Counted from the first letter of the stretch, positions 37,626 through 46,968 are shown. The stretch is 52,278 nucleotides of DNA from Tepidanaerobacteraceae bacterium (GCA_029982615.1 JARRBK010000008.1:1-52278), one strand, 5' to 3'. Notes: generated by a model not told the origin, from the letters alone. Numbers and translations are program-made.

Positions 37626-39119
37626 ATGACTTTGAATAAAAAGCTGGATATGCCTCTTGTTAAGGCGCTCATACGCTATGCGCGAAAGGGTTCGGTCAGG
37701 TTTCATATGCCGGGGCACAAAGGCGGAGGAAATTTTCTTTCGGTTTTTAACAGGCGTTTTGGGAGGAGCATCTTAAAATGGGATGTGACAGAGCTGCCCG
37801 GCCTGGATAATCTTCATAATCCCGGCGGAGTTATTAAAGAGGCGGAAGCGAGGCTGGCAAAACTTTACAGGGCGGACCAATCCTTTTTTCTGGTGAACGG
37901 GTCAACCTCAGGGGTGCTGGCTATGATGGGGGCGACTCTGAATCCCAAAGATACAGTGATATTATCCAGGGCCAGCCACAGCTCTGTGCTGTCGGGCTTG
38001 ATTTTAACCAAGGCAAAGCCGGTTTATGTGATGCCGGAATGGCATGAAGGTTTGGGAGTGCACACGCAAATCACTCCCGAAGCGCTGCAGAGGGCTGTAA
38101 ACCAAACTCCCGAAGCCAAATCCGTTCTCATTACCAATCCCACATATCAAGGTTTCTGCCCGGATTTAAAAAAGATTTGTGAAATTGCCCGGCAAAACCG
38201 CATGCTGGTTCTGGTGGATGAAGCCCACGGGCCGCATCTTTCATTCAGTCTCCATCTGCCGCCTTCGGCAGGAGACTTCGGCGCTGATGCGTGGGTGCAG
38301 AGCCCTCATAAGATGCTATTTTCTCTTACTCAAAGCGCATGGCTGCATGTTAAAGGCAGCAGAATAGACAGAGAAAGGCTTCGTTCATATCTTAGCATAG
38401 TGACCAGCACCAGCCCGTCTTATATTCTCATGGCTTCACTGGACTATACGGCATCGATTATGCAAAGCCGGGGCAAGTTATTGGTGGAAAAAGCCCTTTA
38501 TATGGCTGAAAGGGCCAGGAAAGTCATAAACAGATACACCGCCTTTCATTGTGTTGGGGATGAACTTAAGGGCAGGGCGGGAATATCAGATATTGATCTT
38601 ACCCGGCTCATGGTGAATGTGTCGATAGCGGGCTTCACCGGTTTTGAGGTGGAGAAACTGCTGAGGCAAAAATATAATATATATGCTGAATATGCAGATG
38701 CATATAACGTTTATTTTTTGGTAACGGCAGCTAATACAAAACAAGATATCAGAAGCCTCGTAAAAGCTTTAATGGATATTTCGAAGGATAAATACAAATA
38801 CAATAATTCCATCTGCGGCAAAAAACATAAAGATGCAGATGGAATGTTAAAGGTAATTTCCGATGTCTTTAAAAGACTTCCAATAAAAGCTATGGAGCCC
38901 CATGAAGCATTTTATTCCAAAGGAGAATGGATTCCCTTAAAGTATGCTGCAGGCCGGATAGCGAAAAAAGCCCTAATACCTTATCCTCCAGGAGTGCCCA
39001 TTCTCATGCCGGGAGAGGTTATAGAAAAAGAACACATTGAAATTATTAGAAAACTGCTGGAAGCAGGCTGTTTCGTTCATGGAGTAGATGATAACCGAAT
39101 ATATGCGATCTGTAGTTGA
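37626..39119 (+). CDS. Orn/Lys/Arg decarboxylase family PLP enzyme (YaaO-like)
   Basis: A 497-residue fold-I PLP enzyme. FHMPGHKGG marks the family N-terminus; FLVNGSTSGVLAMMGA, LVDEAHGPHLSF and the cofactor lysine in SPHKMLFSLTQSAWLHV are intact. A C-terminal domain ends PPGVPILMPGE and HGVDD. Such enzymes decarboxylate arginine, lysine or ornithine to polyamines; substrate is not assignable here. ATG 37626 has only a weak site (GGATGG). Its place before tmk matches B. subtilis yaaO-tmk. It begins the rightward yaaO-to-ricT run. Confidence 0.9.
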   Translation: MTLNKKLDMPLVKALIRYARKGSVRFHMPGHKGGGNFLSVFNRRFGRSILKWDVTELPGLDNLHNPGGVIKEAEARLAKLYRADQSFFLVNGSTSGVLAMMGATLNPKDTVILSRASHSSVLSGLILTKAKPVYVMPEWHEGLGVHTQITPEALQRAVNQTPEAKSVLITNPTYQGFCPDLKKICEIARQNRMLVLVDEAHGPHLSFSLHLPPSAGDFGADAWVQSPHKMLFSLTQSAWLHVKGSRIDRERLRSYLSIVTSTSPSYILMASLDYTASIMQSRGKLLVEKALYMAERARKVINRYTAFHCVGDELKGRAGISDIDLTRLMVNVSIAGFTGFEVEKLLRQKYNIYAEYADAYNVYFLVTAANTKQDIRSLVKALMDISKDKYKYNNSICGKKHKDADGMLKVISDVFKRLPIKAMEPHEAFYSKGEWIPLKYAAGRIAKKALIPYPPGVPILMPGEVIEKEHIEIIRKLLEAGCFVHGVDDNRIYAICS

Positions 39120-39189
39120 CTCAGTGTCTAACCCCGGCATTAGGTGAGTTTCTACACATAAAATCAATTTAATTTAAAAGAGGTATTAT

Positions 39190-39801
39190 ATGAAGGGAAA
39201 ATTCATAACAATTGAAGGGCCCGATGGTGCAGGAAAAACCACTCAGGTTAGAAAAATCGCGCAGTATCTTAAATCAGCAGGAAAAAATGTGCTGATCACC
39301 CGAGAACCTGGCGGTACTGCCTTCGGGGAAAAACTGAGGGATACGCTGCTTTCGCCTGGCATCGAAAGCCCGGTTCCCGAGGCTGAAGCTCTAATATATG
39401 CCGCATCTAGAGCACAACTCATAAAGAAGGTAATTGCCCCAGCCCTATTGGGAGGAACTCATGTGCTCTGCGATCGCTTCGTGGATTCCAGCCTGGCCTA
39501 TCAGGGGTGGGCCAGAGGGTTGGGAATCCAGACGATAATGGAAATAAACAGCTGGTTTATACAGGATTGGTGGCCAGACATTACCATACTTCTTGACGTT
39601 GACCCTGCACTGAGCATTTCAAGGCTTAATAGGGCGAGGGACCGCCTCGAAAGAGAGACGATGGATTTTCACAAAAGAGTGCGGGAGGGGTTCCTCAAGG
39701 TTCGGGATATGTTCCCCGAAAGGATTGTAACTGTAGACGCATCTGAAAGTCCTGAAAAAGTTTTTAATGCAATAATTGGTGTTATTAAAAATATATTGTA
39801 A
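39190..39801 (+). CDS. tmk: Thymidylate kinase
   Basis: A 203-residue dTMP kinase. P-loop GPDGAGKTTQ, the DRX motif in CDRFVDSSLAYQGWARGLG, TREPGGT and the lid RLNRARDRLERETMDF are visible. It makes dTDP for DNA synthesis. ATG 39190 follows AAGAGG. It precedes yaaQ, yaaR and holB as in Bacillus. Confidence 0.96.
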   Translation: MKGKFITIEGPDGAGKTTQVRKIAQYLKSAGKNVLITREPGGTAFGEKLRDTLLSPGIESPVPEAEALIYAASRAQLIKKVIAPALLGGTHVLCDRFVDSSLAYQGWARGLGIQTIMEINSWFIQDWWPDITILLDVDPALSISRLNRARDRLERETMDFHKRVREGFLKVRDMFPERIVTVDASESPEKVFNAIIGVIKNIL

Positions 39802-39852
39802 AATCATATACTAATAGAAACTCAACCCGCGATTTGGAAGGGGGATATTAGT

Positions 39853-40176
39853 ATGAAGATGGTTATGGCTGTGGTTCAAGACAGCGATGCGGCAAGACTC
39901 ATAGAAGAGCTTAACGACAACAAATTCGGGGTTACAAAATTAGCCAGCACGGGAGGATTTTTAAAAAACGGCAATACTACTTTGATGATAGGTGTTGAAG
40001 AAGAACGCATCGAAGCGCTCATAAACATCATTAAAAAAGTATGCCAGCCCAGAAAGCAGATAATAACGCCCTTTCCGGGAGGCACAGTGGACCCCTATGT
40101 GCCCAACCCCATTGAAGTGACAGTGGGGGGAGCAGCCGTATTTGTACTGAATATAGAAAGGTTTGAGAAAATATGA
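39853..40176 (+). CDS. darA: Cyclic-di-AMP receptor DarA (PstA, YaaQ)
   Basis: A 107-residue PII-like protein. The N-terminus KMVMAVVQDSDAARLIEEL, the ligand-loop LASTGGFLKNGNTTLMIGVE and the C-terminal EVTVGGAAVFVLNIERFEKI match DarA/PstA, a trimer that binds c-di-AMP between subunits. Downstream partners are unknown. ATG 39853 has GGAAGGGGG upstream. It overlaps yaaR by 4 nt. Confidence 0.93.
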   Translation: MKMVMAVVQDSDAARLIEELNDNKFGVTKLASTGGFLKNGNTTLMIGVEEERIEALINIIKKVCQPRKQIITPFPGGTVDPYVPNPIEVTVGGAAVFVLNIERFEKI

Positions 40177-40607
40177 AAGTGAGCCTTTCTCCGGAATTTG
40201 CCCTGCCCAGGGATGTTTTATCAGCGACCAAAGGCGCTTCGCGTTCTTTTGAGGAACATCTGCTGCAATTTTCGGAATCTTATTTAAAAGAAAAGCTGGA
40301 TGGGCAGCTGGCTGCCATACTGGAACAAGGCAGAAGGATTACGAAAAGCATGAGCCTTTCCGACTTGAAAAAATATCGCAATATGGTGGCTGACTTTTTA
40401 AAACTTTGCATATCGCAAGGTTTGAATTGCAGGCAAGAAAGGCTTTCAACGCGTTTGGGCAGATCAAAAGTGCTCACTATTATAAAAACAGTAGATCAGA
40501 AATTGATAGAATTGGCCGAAGCTCTTCTTTCAGAAAATAAAGACCCCATTAAGATTCTGGCCCTGACGGATGAAATCCGCGGGCTTTTGCTGGATCTTTA
40601 TGCATGA
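40173..40607 (+). CDS. yaaR: DUF327 family protein YaaR
   Basis: A 144-residue, mainly helical protein matching YaaR/DUF327: FEEHLLQFSESYLKEKLDGQ, ITKSMSLSDLKKYRNMVADF and KVLTIIKTVDQKLIELAEAL. Function is unknown; the gene is conserved between the c-di-AMP receptor and holB. ATG 40173 overlaps the darA stop (ATGA), so it is coupled. Confidence 0.9.
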   Translation: MKVSLSPEFALPRDVLSATKGASRSFEEHLLQFSESYLKEKLDGQLAAILEQGRRITKSMSLSDLKKYRNMVADFLKLCISQGLNCRQERLSTRLGRSKVLTIIKTVDQKLIELAEALLSENKDPIKILALTDEIRGLLLDLYA

Positions 40608-40616
40608 GGTGGTATT

Positions 40617-41456
40617 TTGGACAATTTTATTAACGCGGTAAAAGCTGGATTTGTATCTCACGCCTATATATTTCTTGGTTCGGATGAAGTTGGATGCGCA
40701 AAAGCAAAAATTTTCGCTCAAACGGTCAATTGTGAAAACCCCGAGCTTGCTCCTTGCGGATTTTGCAAAAACTGCCGGAAGATATCGAACGGTACCCATC
40801 CGGATTTTATGGAGATATCTGCTGAAGGAGCTTCTATTAAAATCGATCAAGTGCGGACATTGATACAAATTCTCGCTGGCATGCCCATGGAAGCTGCCAT
40901 CAGGGTATGTATAGTCCGCGAAGCTCATAAGATGACTCCGGAGGCACAAAATGCTCTGCTAAAGACCTTGGAAGAGCCTTCCTCCCGGAGCACGGTGGTA
41001 TTGGTGACCGATAATCTAAAGCTGCTTTTGCCCACAATAGTATCTAGATGCCAGGTAATGGATTTTGGTTCCGGTAAGGATGGTATAGACGTTTCTTTCG
41101 ATACCAGGAAAATGTTGTCTCAAATAATGCTTCGTGCAATGAAAGACCCTGACTTTGAGCCAGGCACCAGCTCAGCTCAGGTTGCCGGTTTGGACGAGGA
41201 GTGTGAGAGGCTGCTGGGGTTTCTGGCGAGCATGTATAGAGACATTCTGGTGGTAAAAACTAAAAGCAGCGCACAACTGATAAACGATGATTTGGCTGAC
41301 ATCATAGGGCAATGTGCTGAGAGAATTTGCACAAAGTCGGCGGCAAAAATGCTAGAAAAAATTTTATATCAAACTGTTGTAGCAAAATCAAAGGGCAACC
41401 AGAACTTAATATGGTATAATGTATTCCGTGATTTCCAAGAGGTGGTAAGATGGTAA
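40617..41456 (+). CDS. holB: DNA polymerase III delta-prime subunit
   Basis: A 279-residue clamp-loader subunit. The zinc module is C-x8-C-x2-C-x2-C (NCENPELAPCGFCKNC). AAA+ features are SIKIDQVRTLI, VREAHKMTPEAQNALLKTLE and the SRC sensor in PTIVSRCQVMDF. The P-loop position (FLGSDEVGCAKAK) lacks the normal Lys-Thr, as expected for a non-hydrolysing delta-prime. Start TTG 40617 follows GAGGTGG. It overlaps ricT by 7 nt. Confidence 0.92.
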   Translation: MDNFINAVKAGFVSHAYIFLGSDEVGCAKAKIFAQTVNCENPELAPCGFCKNCRKISNGTHPDFMEISAEGASIKIDQVRTLIQILAGMPMEAAIRVCIVREAHKMTPEAQNALLKTLEEPSSRSTVVLVTDNLKLLLPTIVSRCQVMDFGSGKDGIDVSFDTRKMLSQIMLRAMKDPDFEPGTSSAQVAGLDEECERLLGFLASMYRDILVVKTKSSAQLINDDLADIIGQCAERICTKSAAKMLEKILYQTVVAKSKGNQNLIWYNVFRDFQEVVRW

Positions 41457-42256
41457 CAGTAGTCGGAGTAAGGTTCAAAAAAGCAGGGAAAGTGTACTAT
41501 TTTAATCCTGGCGGGCTGGAACTGGCGCCTTCGGATAAGGTTATCGTAGAGACAAGTCGAGGGATTGAATATGGAGAAGTGGTTACAAAGCCGAAGGATG
41601 TAAAGGAAGAGGATTTGGTATCTCCTTTAAAAGATGTGATCCGAAAGGCGACACCGGAAGATGATGCCCGGGTGGAGGAAAACAAGAAAAAGGCAAAAGA
41701 GGCGGAAGAAATAGCGCTGAAAAAGATAGAAAAGCACGGCCTTGACATGAAGTTAATCGATGTGGAATACACCTTTGATAACAGCAAGCTTATATTTTAC
41801 TTTACTGCTGAAGGCCGGGTGGATTTCAGGGAACTGGTGAAAGATCTTGCATCCGTCTTTCGGACCAGAATAGAGCTTCGTCAGATAGGAGTGAGAGATG
41901 AGGCGAAGATGCTGGGCGGCATAGGCCCGTGCGGCAGGATTGCGTGCTGCAATACTTTCCTCGGCGAATTCGATCCCGTTTCCATAAAAATGGCAAAACA
42001 GCAAAACCTTTCTTTAAACCCTGTGAAAATATCTGGCCTTTGCGGAAGATTGATGTGTTGCTTGAAATTCGAAAGCGATTCTTATGAAGAAATGGAAATG
42101 AAATTCCCGGATATCGGTACCAGGGTAATAGCTCCGGGAGGCGAAGGAGTAGTAGTAGCTGTGTTCAAACCCAAAGGTACGGTAAAAGTACAGTTGGATG
42201 AAAATAAAGAGGTGGAGGAATATCCTGTGGAGGAAGTGGAAAATAAAGAATCTTGA
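41450..42256 (+). CDS. ricT: PSP1 domain protein RicT (YaaT)
   Basis: A 268-residue protein with a PSP1 C-terminal-like domain (about residues 55-140) and the cysteine region GPCGRIACCNTFLGEFDPVS followed by ISGLCGRLMCCLKFE. In B. subtilis, YaaT joins YlbF and YmcA in an Fe-S-bearing Y-complex that directs RNase Y and promotes sporulation and biofilm; the conserved cysteines here support the same cofactor. ATG 41450 has AAGAGGTGG upstream, inside holB. A basic helical stretch and acidic C-terminal tail end it. Confidence 0.92.
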   Translation: MVTVVGVRFKKAGKVYYFNPGGLELAPSDKVIVETSRGIEYGEVVTKPKDVKEEDLVSPLKDVIRKATPEDDARVEENKKKAKEAEEIALKKIEKHGLDMKLIDVEYTFDNSKLIFYFTAEGRVDFRELVKDLASVFRTRIELRQIGVRDEAKMLGGIGPCGRIACCNTFLGEFDPVSIKMAKQQNLSLNPVKISGLCGRLMCCLKFESDSYEEMEMKFPDIGTRVIAPGGEGVVVAVFKPKGTVKVQLDENKEVEEYPVEEVENKES

Positions 42257-42301
42257 CTTAAAAACATGCCAAGATTATCATGTTGTTAAGAGGTGATGGT
42301 A

Positions 42302-42997
42302 ATGTTTCCATTTTTCTGGGATCCGACAATGATTTTGCTTCTGCCAGCTCTGGTACTGGCTTTTTATGCTCAGGCGAAAGTAAACTCTACTTTCGAAAGA
42401 TATCTGCGGGTGCCCGCCCGAAATGGCCTTACCGGTGCGGAGGTAGCAAGGGAGATACTGAGGCTTAGCGGTATCCACGACGTTACGGTGGAGGTGCAGG
42501 GAGGAAGGCTGTCGGACTATTACGACCCCAGAAGGAAAGTATTGAAGCTTTCTTCTGATGTTTACCACGGCCGGTCTCTTGCTGCTCAGGGCGTGGCAGC
42601 TCACGAGTGCGGCCATGCCATCCAGCACGATGTGGGATATGCTCCCCTGGCGCTTAGGAACTCCATTGTGCCGGTGGCAAACTTCGGCTCTCAATTGGCG
42701 TTTCCGCTGTTTTTCCTAGGGCTATTTCTGAGAGGGGAGTTCCTGATGACCCTTGGAATATTACTTTTTAGTGCAGCCGTTCTGTTTCAGTTAATAACCC
42801 TGCCGGTGGAATACAACGCCAGCAACAGGGCAGTGGCGGTACTGGAAAGCCACGGCTTTATAGGAAGGGACGAGGCTGTTCCCGTGCGGCGGGTGCTGGG
42901 CGCTGCGGCCCTCACCTACGTGGCAGCTACTCTCATGGCCGTAATGCAGCTTTTGAGACTTCTGGCCCTAATGGGGATTTACCGGGACGATAGATAG
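42302..42997 (+). CDS. Membrane zinc metallopeptidase, YugP family
   Basis: A 231-residue protein with an N-terminal TM helix, the zinc motif HECGHAIQHD near residue 100 (HExxH-like) and two to three more C-terminal helices. The segment VEYNASNRAVAVLE carries the third, Glu-type ligand region typical of the family. The substrate is unknown. ATG 42302 follows AAGAGGTGA; upstream GTG and ATG codons in frame are less well spaced. Last of the tight run after ricT. Confidence 0.88.
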   Translation: MFPFFWDPTMILLLPALVLAFYAQAKVNSTFERYLRVPARNGLTGAEVAREILRLSGIHDVTVEVQGGRLSDYYDPRRKVLKLSSDVYHGRSLAAQGVAAHECGHAIQHDVGYAPLALRNSIVPVANFGSQLAFPLFFLGLFLRGEFLMTLGILLFSAAVLFQLITLPVEYNASNRAVAVLESHGFIGRDEAVPVRRVLGAAALTYVAATLMAVMQLLRLLALMGIYRDDR

Positions 42998-43017
42998 AAA
43001 GCGAGAGGAGGGAAGCA

Positions 43018-43053
43018 CCCGGCAAGACTAAACCATAAAAAAGTTTTGCCGGG
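43018..43053. terminator. 12-bp hairpin between yugP-like gene and lipoprotein gene
   Basis: CCCGGCAAGACT pairs with AGTTTTGCCGGG (one G-U pair) with a 12-nt A-rich loop. No T tail follows on the plus strand. It separates a strong ribosome-binding site (43006-43012) from the only start codon (43062). Confidence 0.6.
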
Positions 43054-43061
43054 CCACGCTG

Positions 43062-44927
43062 TTGAAAGTATTTTTAAAAAATGCACTTATTTTTATCATG
43101 ATTATTTTGCTGGCAACAGGGTGCTTTCACAAAAAATCTTCCGATGCCGTAAAACCGGGGGCTGGCACTCCCAATCAGCAGGCAGATCAAGATTTACAAA
43201 CGCCTGGAAAAACTCCTCCGAATTTAGCTGAAAAGCCTTTTGTCCGTCTGGCTATAAAGGGAATAAAGGATGACAGTTTGGGGCTGCCCGTTTCGGTATA
43301 CCAGGACAAAGATGGAAACACATACGTTCTGGATTTATATTCCACTGACGGCCTTGTGAAAGTTTTCGATTATCAGGGAAAATACCGATTCAAGCTTGCC
43401 CCCCTTAAGGCTGCAGAGTCGCAACCGGTGGATGTGGCTGTGGATGGTGAAGGCTGCGTGTATGTGGCGGACTTAGGCCTGAGAGCCGTGTTTAAGTATG
43501 ATACGGAAAACCGGGTGGAAAAAATACAGCCTCAGGAGGAATTTTATCCCAGGAGCATTGCTGTGGATTCTAAAGGGAATTTAGTGGTATTAAGCTTTGA
43601 CAGGGTATATAAATTCTCGCCTTCAGGTCGGGTTTTTTCTTTTGGAGAAAGCGGTGAAAAGGAAGGGCAATTCGGTGCTGCTGGGTCTGAATTTTATACC
43701 GGCCCCAGCGGGATTTGTGTGGATGAAGAAGGCAATATTTATGTTGCGGATACGCTGAACAGCCGTATCCAAAAATTCAGCCCCGAAGGAAAATTCAGGA
43801 AAGAATTTCCCCTTCACGATGCGGCAAGCCCCCAGGATGTGGCGGTGGGAACGGATGGAAGCGTATTCACTTTAACTTCTTCCGGCAGCCTCGTTACAAT
43901 GGGCTCTGATGGCAGAATCCTGAACACAAAGGAACTTTCGTTATCTTCCCAGAATGGATGGGGAGTTGGCGGTATCGCCATAGGGCGAGAAAACACCCTT
44001 CTCGTAGCTGCAACGGACCAGCACATGGTAAAGGTGATGTCTGGAGGAAAACAGGTATATGCCATAAAAAAGGATATGTCGAATGGTTTTATCTGCTCTC
44101 ATAATATAGCCTTGGATAACGGCCGTCTGGTAATAATCGGCGGAGACCCGTTTTCTTCCGATGATTTAAACAACAGGGTATTGATGTTTGATGCCAAAGG
44201 AAATTTTTTAAACGAAATCGTTCCGGGGTACAGCCAGGGCAGATACTTTGGGCCCAGAGATGCGGTTTTTGCAGGGGATAATATTTACCTGTTGGACCTC
44301 GATATTATATCTGTGTTTGACAGGAAGGGCAATTTCATCACAAGCTTTGGAGGAAGGGGCGAAGAACCCGGAGATTTCGGGGTATACGATAATTACGGCC
44401 AGGAACAAGGTCCCGCGGGCATTGCTGTAGATAACAGAGGGAATATAGTGGTGAGCGACACTTATAACGACCGTATTCAAAAAATTTCAGTACAAGGCAG
44501 ATATAAAGGCGGTTTTGAAGTGAGCGCCCCTGGCCCGGTTACCACCGATTCCGAAGGCAATATTTACATTTTGCTGCCGGAACAGGCAAAAGTTGTAAAA
44601 TTTTCTGGCGAAGGGGAAAAGGTACTGGAATTCGGAAAACCGGGAACTGGCAACGGCGAATTTTTTCTGGAAAACGGAGAGGGAGAAATGCAGGGGCCTG
44701 ACGGCATAGCAGTGGATGAGCAAAGCGGCAGGATATACGTGTCCGACACAGCGGCTCACCGCATACAAGTTTTTGACAGCAGCGGAATTTTTATAAAATC
44801 CATAGGTAGGTTTGGCACGGATGAAAACGGGTTGTACTATCCCAGAGACTTAGCTGTGGACAAAGACGGATTTCTTTGGGTAGCGGATTCGGGCAACCAC
44901 CGAGTGGTTTGCTTGGATGTAAAGTAG
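43062..44927 (+). CDS. NHL-repeat beta-propeller lipoprotein
   Basis: A 621-residue exported lipoprotein. A signal peptide ends at the lipobox LATGC (Cys21). A low-complexity linker (to about residue 55) leads to many NHL blades: GEGCVYVADLGLRAVFKYD, EEGNIYVADTLNSRIQKFSP, RGNIVVSDTYNDRIQKIS, GRIYVSDTAAHRIQVFD and FLWVADSGNHRVVCLD. Probably two propellers. Likely a surface scaffold or binding protein; ligand unknown. TTG 43062 is the only normal start in frame (in-frame stop at 43029), but no ribosome-binding site is adjacent. Confidence 0.88.
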   Translation: MKVFLKNALIFIMIILLATGCFHKKSSDAVKPGAGTPNQQADQDLQTPGKTPPNLAEKPFVRLAIKGIKDDSLGLPVSVYQDKDGNTYVLDLYSTDGLVKVFDYQGKYRFKLAPLKAAESQPVDVAVDGEGCVYVADLGLRAVFKYDTENRVEKIQPQEEFYPRSIAVDSKGNLVVLSFDRVYKFSPSGRVFSFGESGEKEGQFGAAGSEFYTGPSGICVDEEGNIYVADTLNSRIQKFSPEGKFRKEFPLHDAASPQDVAVGTDGSVFTLTSSGSLVTMGSDGRILNTKELSLSSQNGWGVGGIAIGRENTLLVAATDQHMVKVMSGGKQVYAIKKDMSNGFICSHNIALDNGRLVIIGGDPFSSDDLNNRVLMFDAKGNFLNEIVPGYSQGRYFGPRDAVFAGDNIYLLDLDIISVFDRKGNFITSFGGRGEEPGDFGVYDNYGQEQGPAGIAVDNRGNIVVSDTYNDRIQKISVQGRYKGGFEVSAPGPVTTDSEGNIYILLPEQAKVVKFSGEGEKVLEFGKPGTGNGEFFLENGEGEMQGPDGIAVDEQSGRIYVSDTAAHRIQVFDSSGIFIKSIGRFGTDENGLYYPRDLAVDKDGFLWVADSGNHRVVCLDVK

Positions 44928-44932
44928 CTCGC

Positions 44933-44964
44933 AAGAGGAGGCAAAAACCTCCTCTTAATTTTTA
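44933..44964 (+). terminator. Intrinsic terminator after the lipoprotein gene
   Basis: AAGAGGAGG and CCTCCTCTT, a perfect 9-bp stem with a 6-nt loop, followed by AATTTTTA. It lies 5 bp past the stop codon. Confidence 0.88.
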
Positions 44965-45102
44965 ATACAAAGGGACTTGCGAGAATGAATTTTCAACGTA
45001 AGAAAACTTCATACTGTGCAAAATTTAAACGTTAAAGAAGGATTTATTAAAATTGTACAGAATAATTTATATTTAATATTCTTTTTTTTGTCGGAGGGGC
45101 AT

Positions 45103-46800
45103 ATGCATAAGATTAAAGTAGGAATTATTGGTGCAGGCAAAGGCGGTAGCGCGCTCCTTGAAACTCTGAGGGATTTTGACAACATTCATGTGGTGGGAGT
45201 AGCGGACATAGACATGAACGCTGCAGGCATAAAAACAGCTGAGAAACGGGGGATACGGTGCTTTTCAAGCGCTGAAGACCTGTTGAGAGAATGTCCGCTG
45301 GATGTGGTTTTCGAAGTTACCGGAGACAGCAATCTGGTAAAGAAGTTGCGGGATATGGTTCCGGAAAGCACCACACTGGTGGAATCCCGGGCTGTCAACG
45401 TAATGCTCACAATAATTAGAGAGAGGAAGGAACTGCTGGAGATAAAGGAAATAAAAGAGCAGCTTTCCGTAATACTCAATTCTGCCCAGGAAGGCATTCA
45501 GATGGTGGACCGCAATGGCATCATAAAATATGTGAATCAGGGATATACAAGGATTACCGGCATACCTGCCGATCAGCGCATAGGCACCAGTGTTTTTGAT
45601 GTGTCCCCCGATGGAGCTCTGGTGGAGGTGCTGAGGACCGGCAAGCCCTGCATCGGAAAGAGAAACAGGGCTGTGGGCTCCAATGCAGAAGTAATTTCAA
45701 ATGCTTCACCCATAATTGTAAACGGAGAGATGGTGGGGGCCATGGTGGTATTTCAGGACATCACCGAAATAATCCGGCTCACCGAGGAACTAAAGCGTTC
45801 CAACTCCGTTATCAACGGCCTCAAGGCGGAAATAAAAAAATTGAGTGAGGGCCAGGGGAAATTTGAAGATATTGTGTGTCAGAGTCAGAAGATGAAGAAT
45901 ATTATAAATCTGGCACAAAAAGCTGCCCGAGAGGATACCACCATACTGATTACCGGAGAAAGCGGTACTGGCAAAGAAATTTTTGCCAATGCCATACACG
46001 CCGCCAGCCCCAGGAACGGTAAACCCTTCATAAAGGTAAATTGTGCCGCTATACCCGAAAACCTTCTCGAAAGCGAACTATTCGGCCATGAGGCCGGAGC
46101 TTTCACCGGAGCAGGAAAACTCAAGCTGGGGAAATTCGAACTTGCTTCCGGTGGCAGCATATTTTTAGATGAAATCGGAGATATGAGCCCGGTGCTCCAG
46201 GCAAAGCTCCTTAGGGTCCTGCAAGGCCAGGAAATCGAACGCATCGGCGGCACACACCCAATTAAAATCGATGTAAGGATTATCTCAGCCACAAATCGGG
46301 ATTTGGTAGACCTCATCCGCCGCGGCCGCTTTCGGGAAGACCTGTACTTTCGGCTGAATGTAATCAATATTCATATACCCCCTCTCCGAGAAAGAAAGGA
46401 GGATATTCTGCCCCTTACAGAGGTATATATTAATTATTTCAACCGCAAGTTTTACAAAAATATTAAGGGCATAACCAATAAAGCAAAAGAACTGCTGATG
46501 TCTTACCACTGGCCCGGCAATGTGAGAGAGCTAATGAATATTCTCGAGAGGACCATACTGATGGCGGAAGGAGAGTGGATTACAGAGGAGCTTTTAATGC
46601 CATATTTTGAGCAGTTCAAGGGCAGGGAAAAGTCCCGGACAGGCATTATGCCTCTGGAGGAGATGGAAAAGCGTATGATAAAAAAGGCGCTGGAGGAATA
46701 CGGTACCAGCGTTGAAGGGAAGCGGAAAGCTGCAAAGGCGTTAAAAATATCTCTGGCGACTCTTTACAACAAACTGAAAAAGTACAAAATACAGATGTAA
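45103..46800 (+). CDS. Sigma-54-dependent activator with N-terminal NAD(P)-binding domain and PAS domain
   Basis: A 565-residue bacterial enhancer-binding protein. Residues 1-105 form a Rossmann domain (VGIIGAGKGGSALLETL; DVVFEVTGDSN), like the NAD-binding part of homoserine or aspartate dehydrogenases. A linker helix and PAS domain (about 118-225) follow. The AAA+ domain (about 256-480) has Walker A GESGTGKE, the sigma-54 loop GAFTGA, Walker B GSIFLDEIGD and RFREDLYFRLNV. A Fis-type HTH ends it (AAKALKISLATLYNKLKKY). ATG 45103 follows GGAGGGG; the longer frame is rejected. It probably drives the -24/-12 promoter immediately downstream, responding to a dinucleotide and/or PAS ligand. Confidence 0.92.
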   Translation: MHKIKVGIIGAGKGGSALLETLRDFDNIHVVGVADIDMNAAGIKTAEKRGIRCFSSAEDLLRECPLDVVFEVTGDSNLVKKLRDMVPESTTLVESRAVNVMLTIIRERKELLEIKEIKEQLSVILNSAQEGIQMVDRNGIIKYVNQGYTRITGIPADQRIGTSVFDVSPDGALVEVLRTGKPCIGKRNRAVGSNAEVISNASPIIVNGEMVGAMVVFQDITEIIRLTEELKRSNSVINGLKAEIKKLSEGQGKFEDIVCQSQKMKNIINLAQKAAREDTTILITGESGTGKEIFANAIHAASPRNGKPFIKVNCAAIPENLLESELFGHEAGAFTGAGKLKLGKFELASGGSIFLDEIGDMSPVLQAKLLRVLQGQEIERIGGTHPIKIDVRIISATNRDLVDLIRRGRFREDLYFRLNVINIHIPPLRERKEDILPLTEVYINYFNRKFYKNIKGITNKAKELLMSYHWPGNVRELMNILERTILMAEGEWITEELLMPYFEQFKGREKSRTGIMPLEEMEKRMIKKALEEYGTSVEGKRKAAKALKISLATLYNKLKKYKIQM

Positions 46801-46815
46801 TCATCAAAAAAGCTA

Positions 46816-46835
46816 TATAATTTTTAGAAATTATA
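46816..46835. repeat. AT-rich 8-bp inverted repeat after the activator gene
   Basis: TATAATTT-TTAG-AAATTATA, 16 bp after the activator stop and followed by ATTTTAATTTTTT. It could be a weak terminator or, being 135 bp before the sigma-54 promoter, an enhancer site for the activator. Confidence 0.4.
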
Positions 46836-46968
46836 ATTTTAATTTTTTGAAACCCCTCGGCCTTTATTTTGCTAAATATTCCACTGCAACTGCTTGGTAT
46901 TGATTATAAAACATAGAAATAATGACTTTTTTTGTTCCCCTTAAGGCTTTAAAATTCCGCACATTTTT

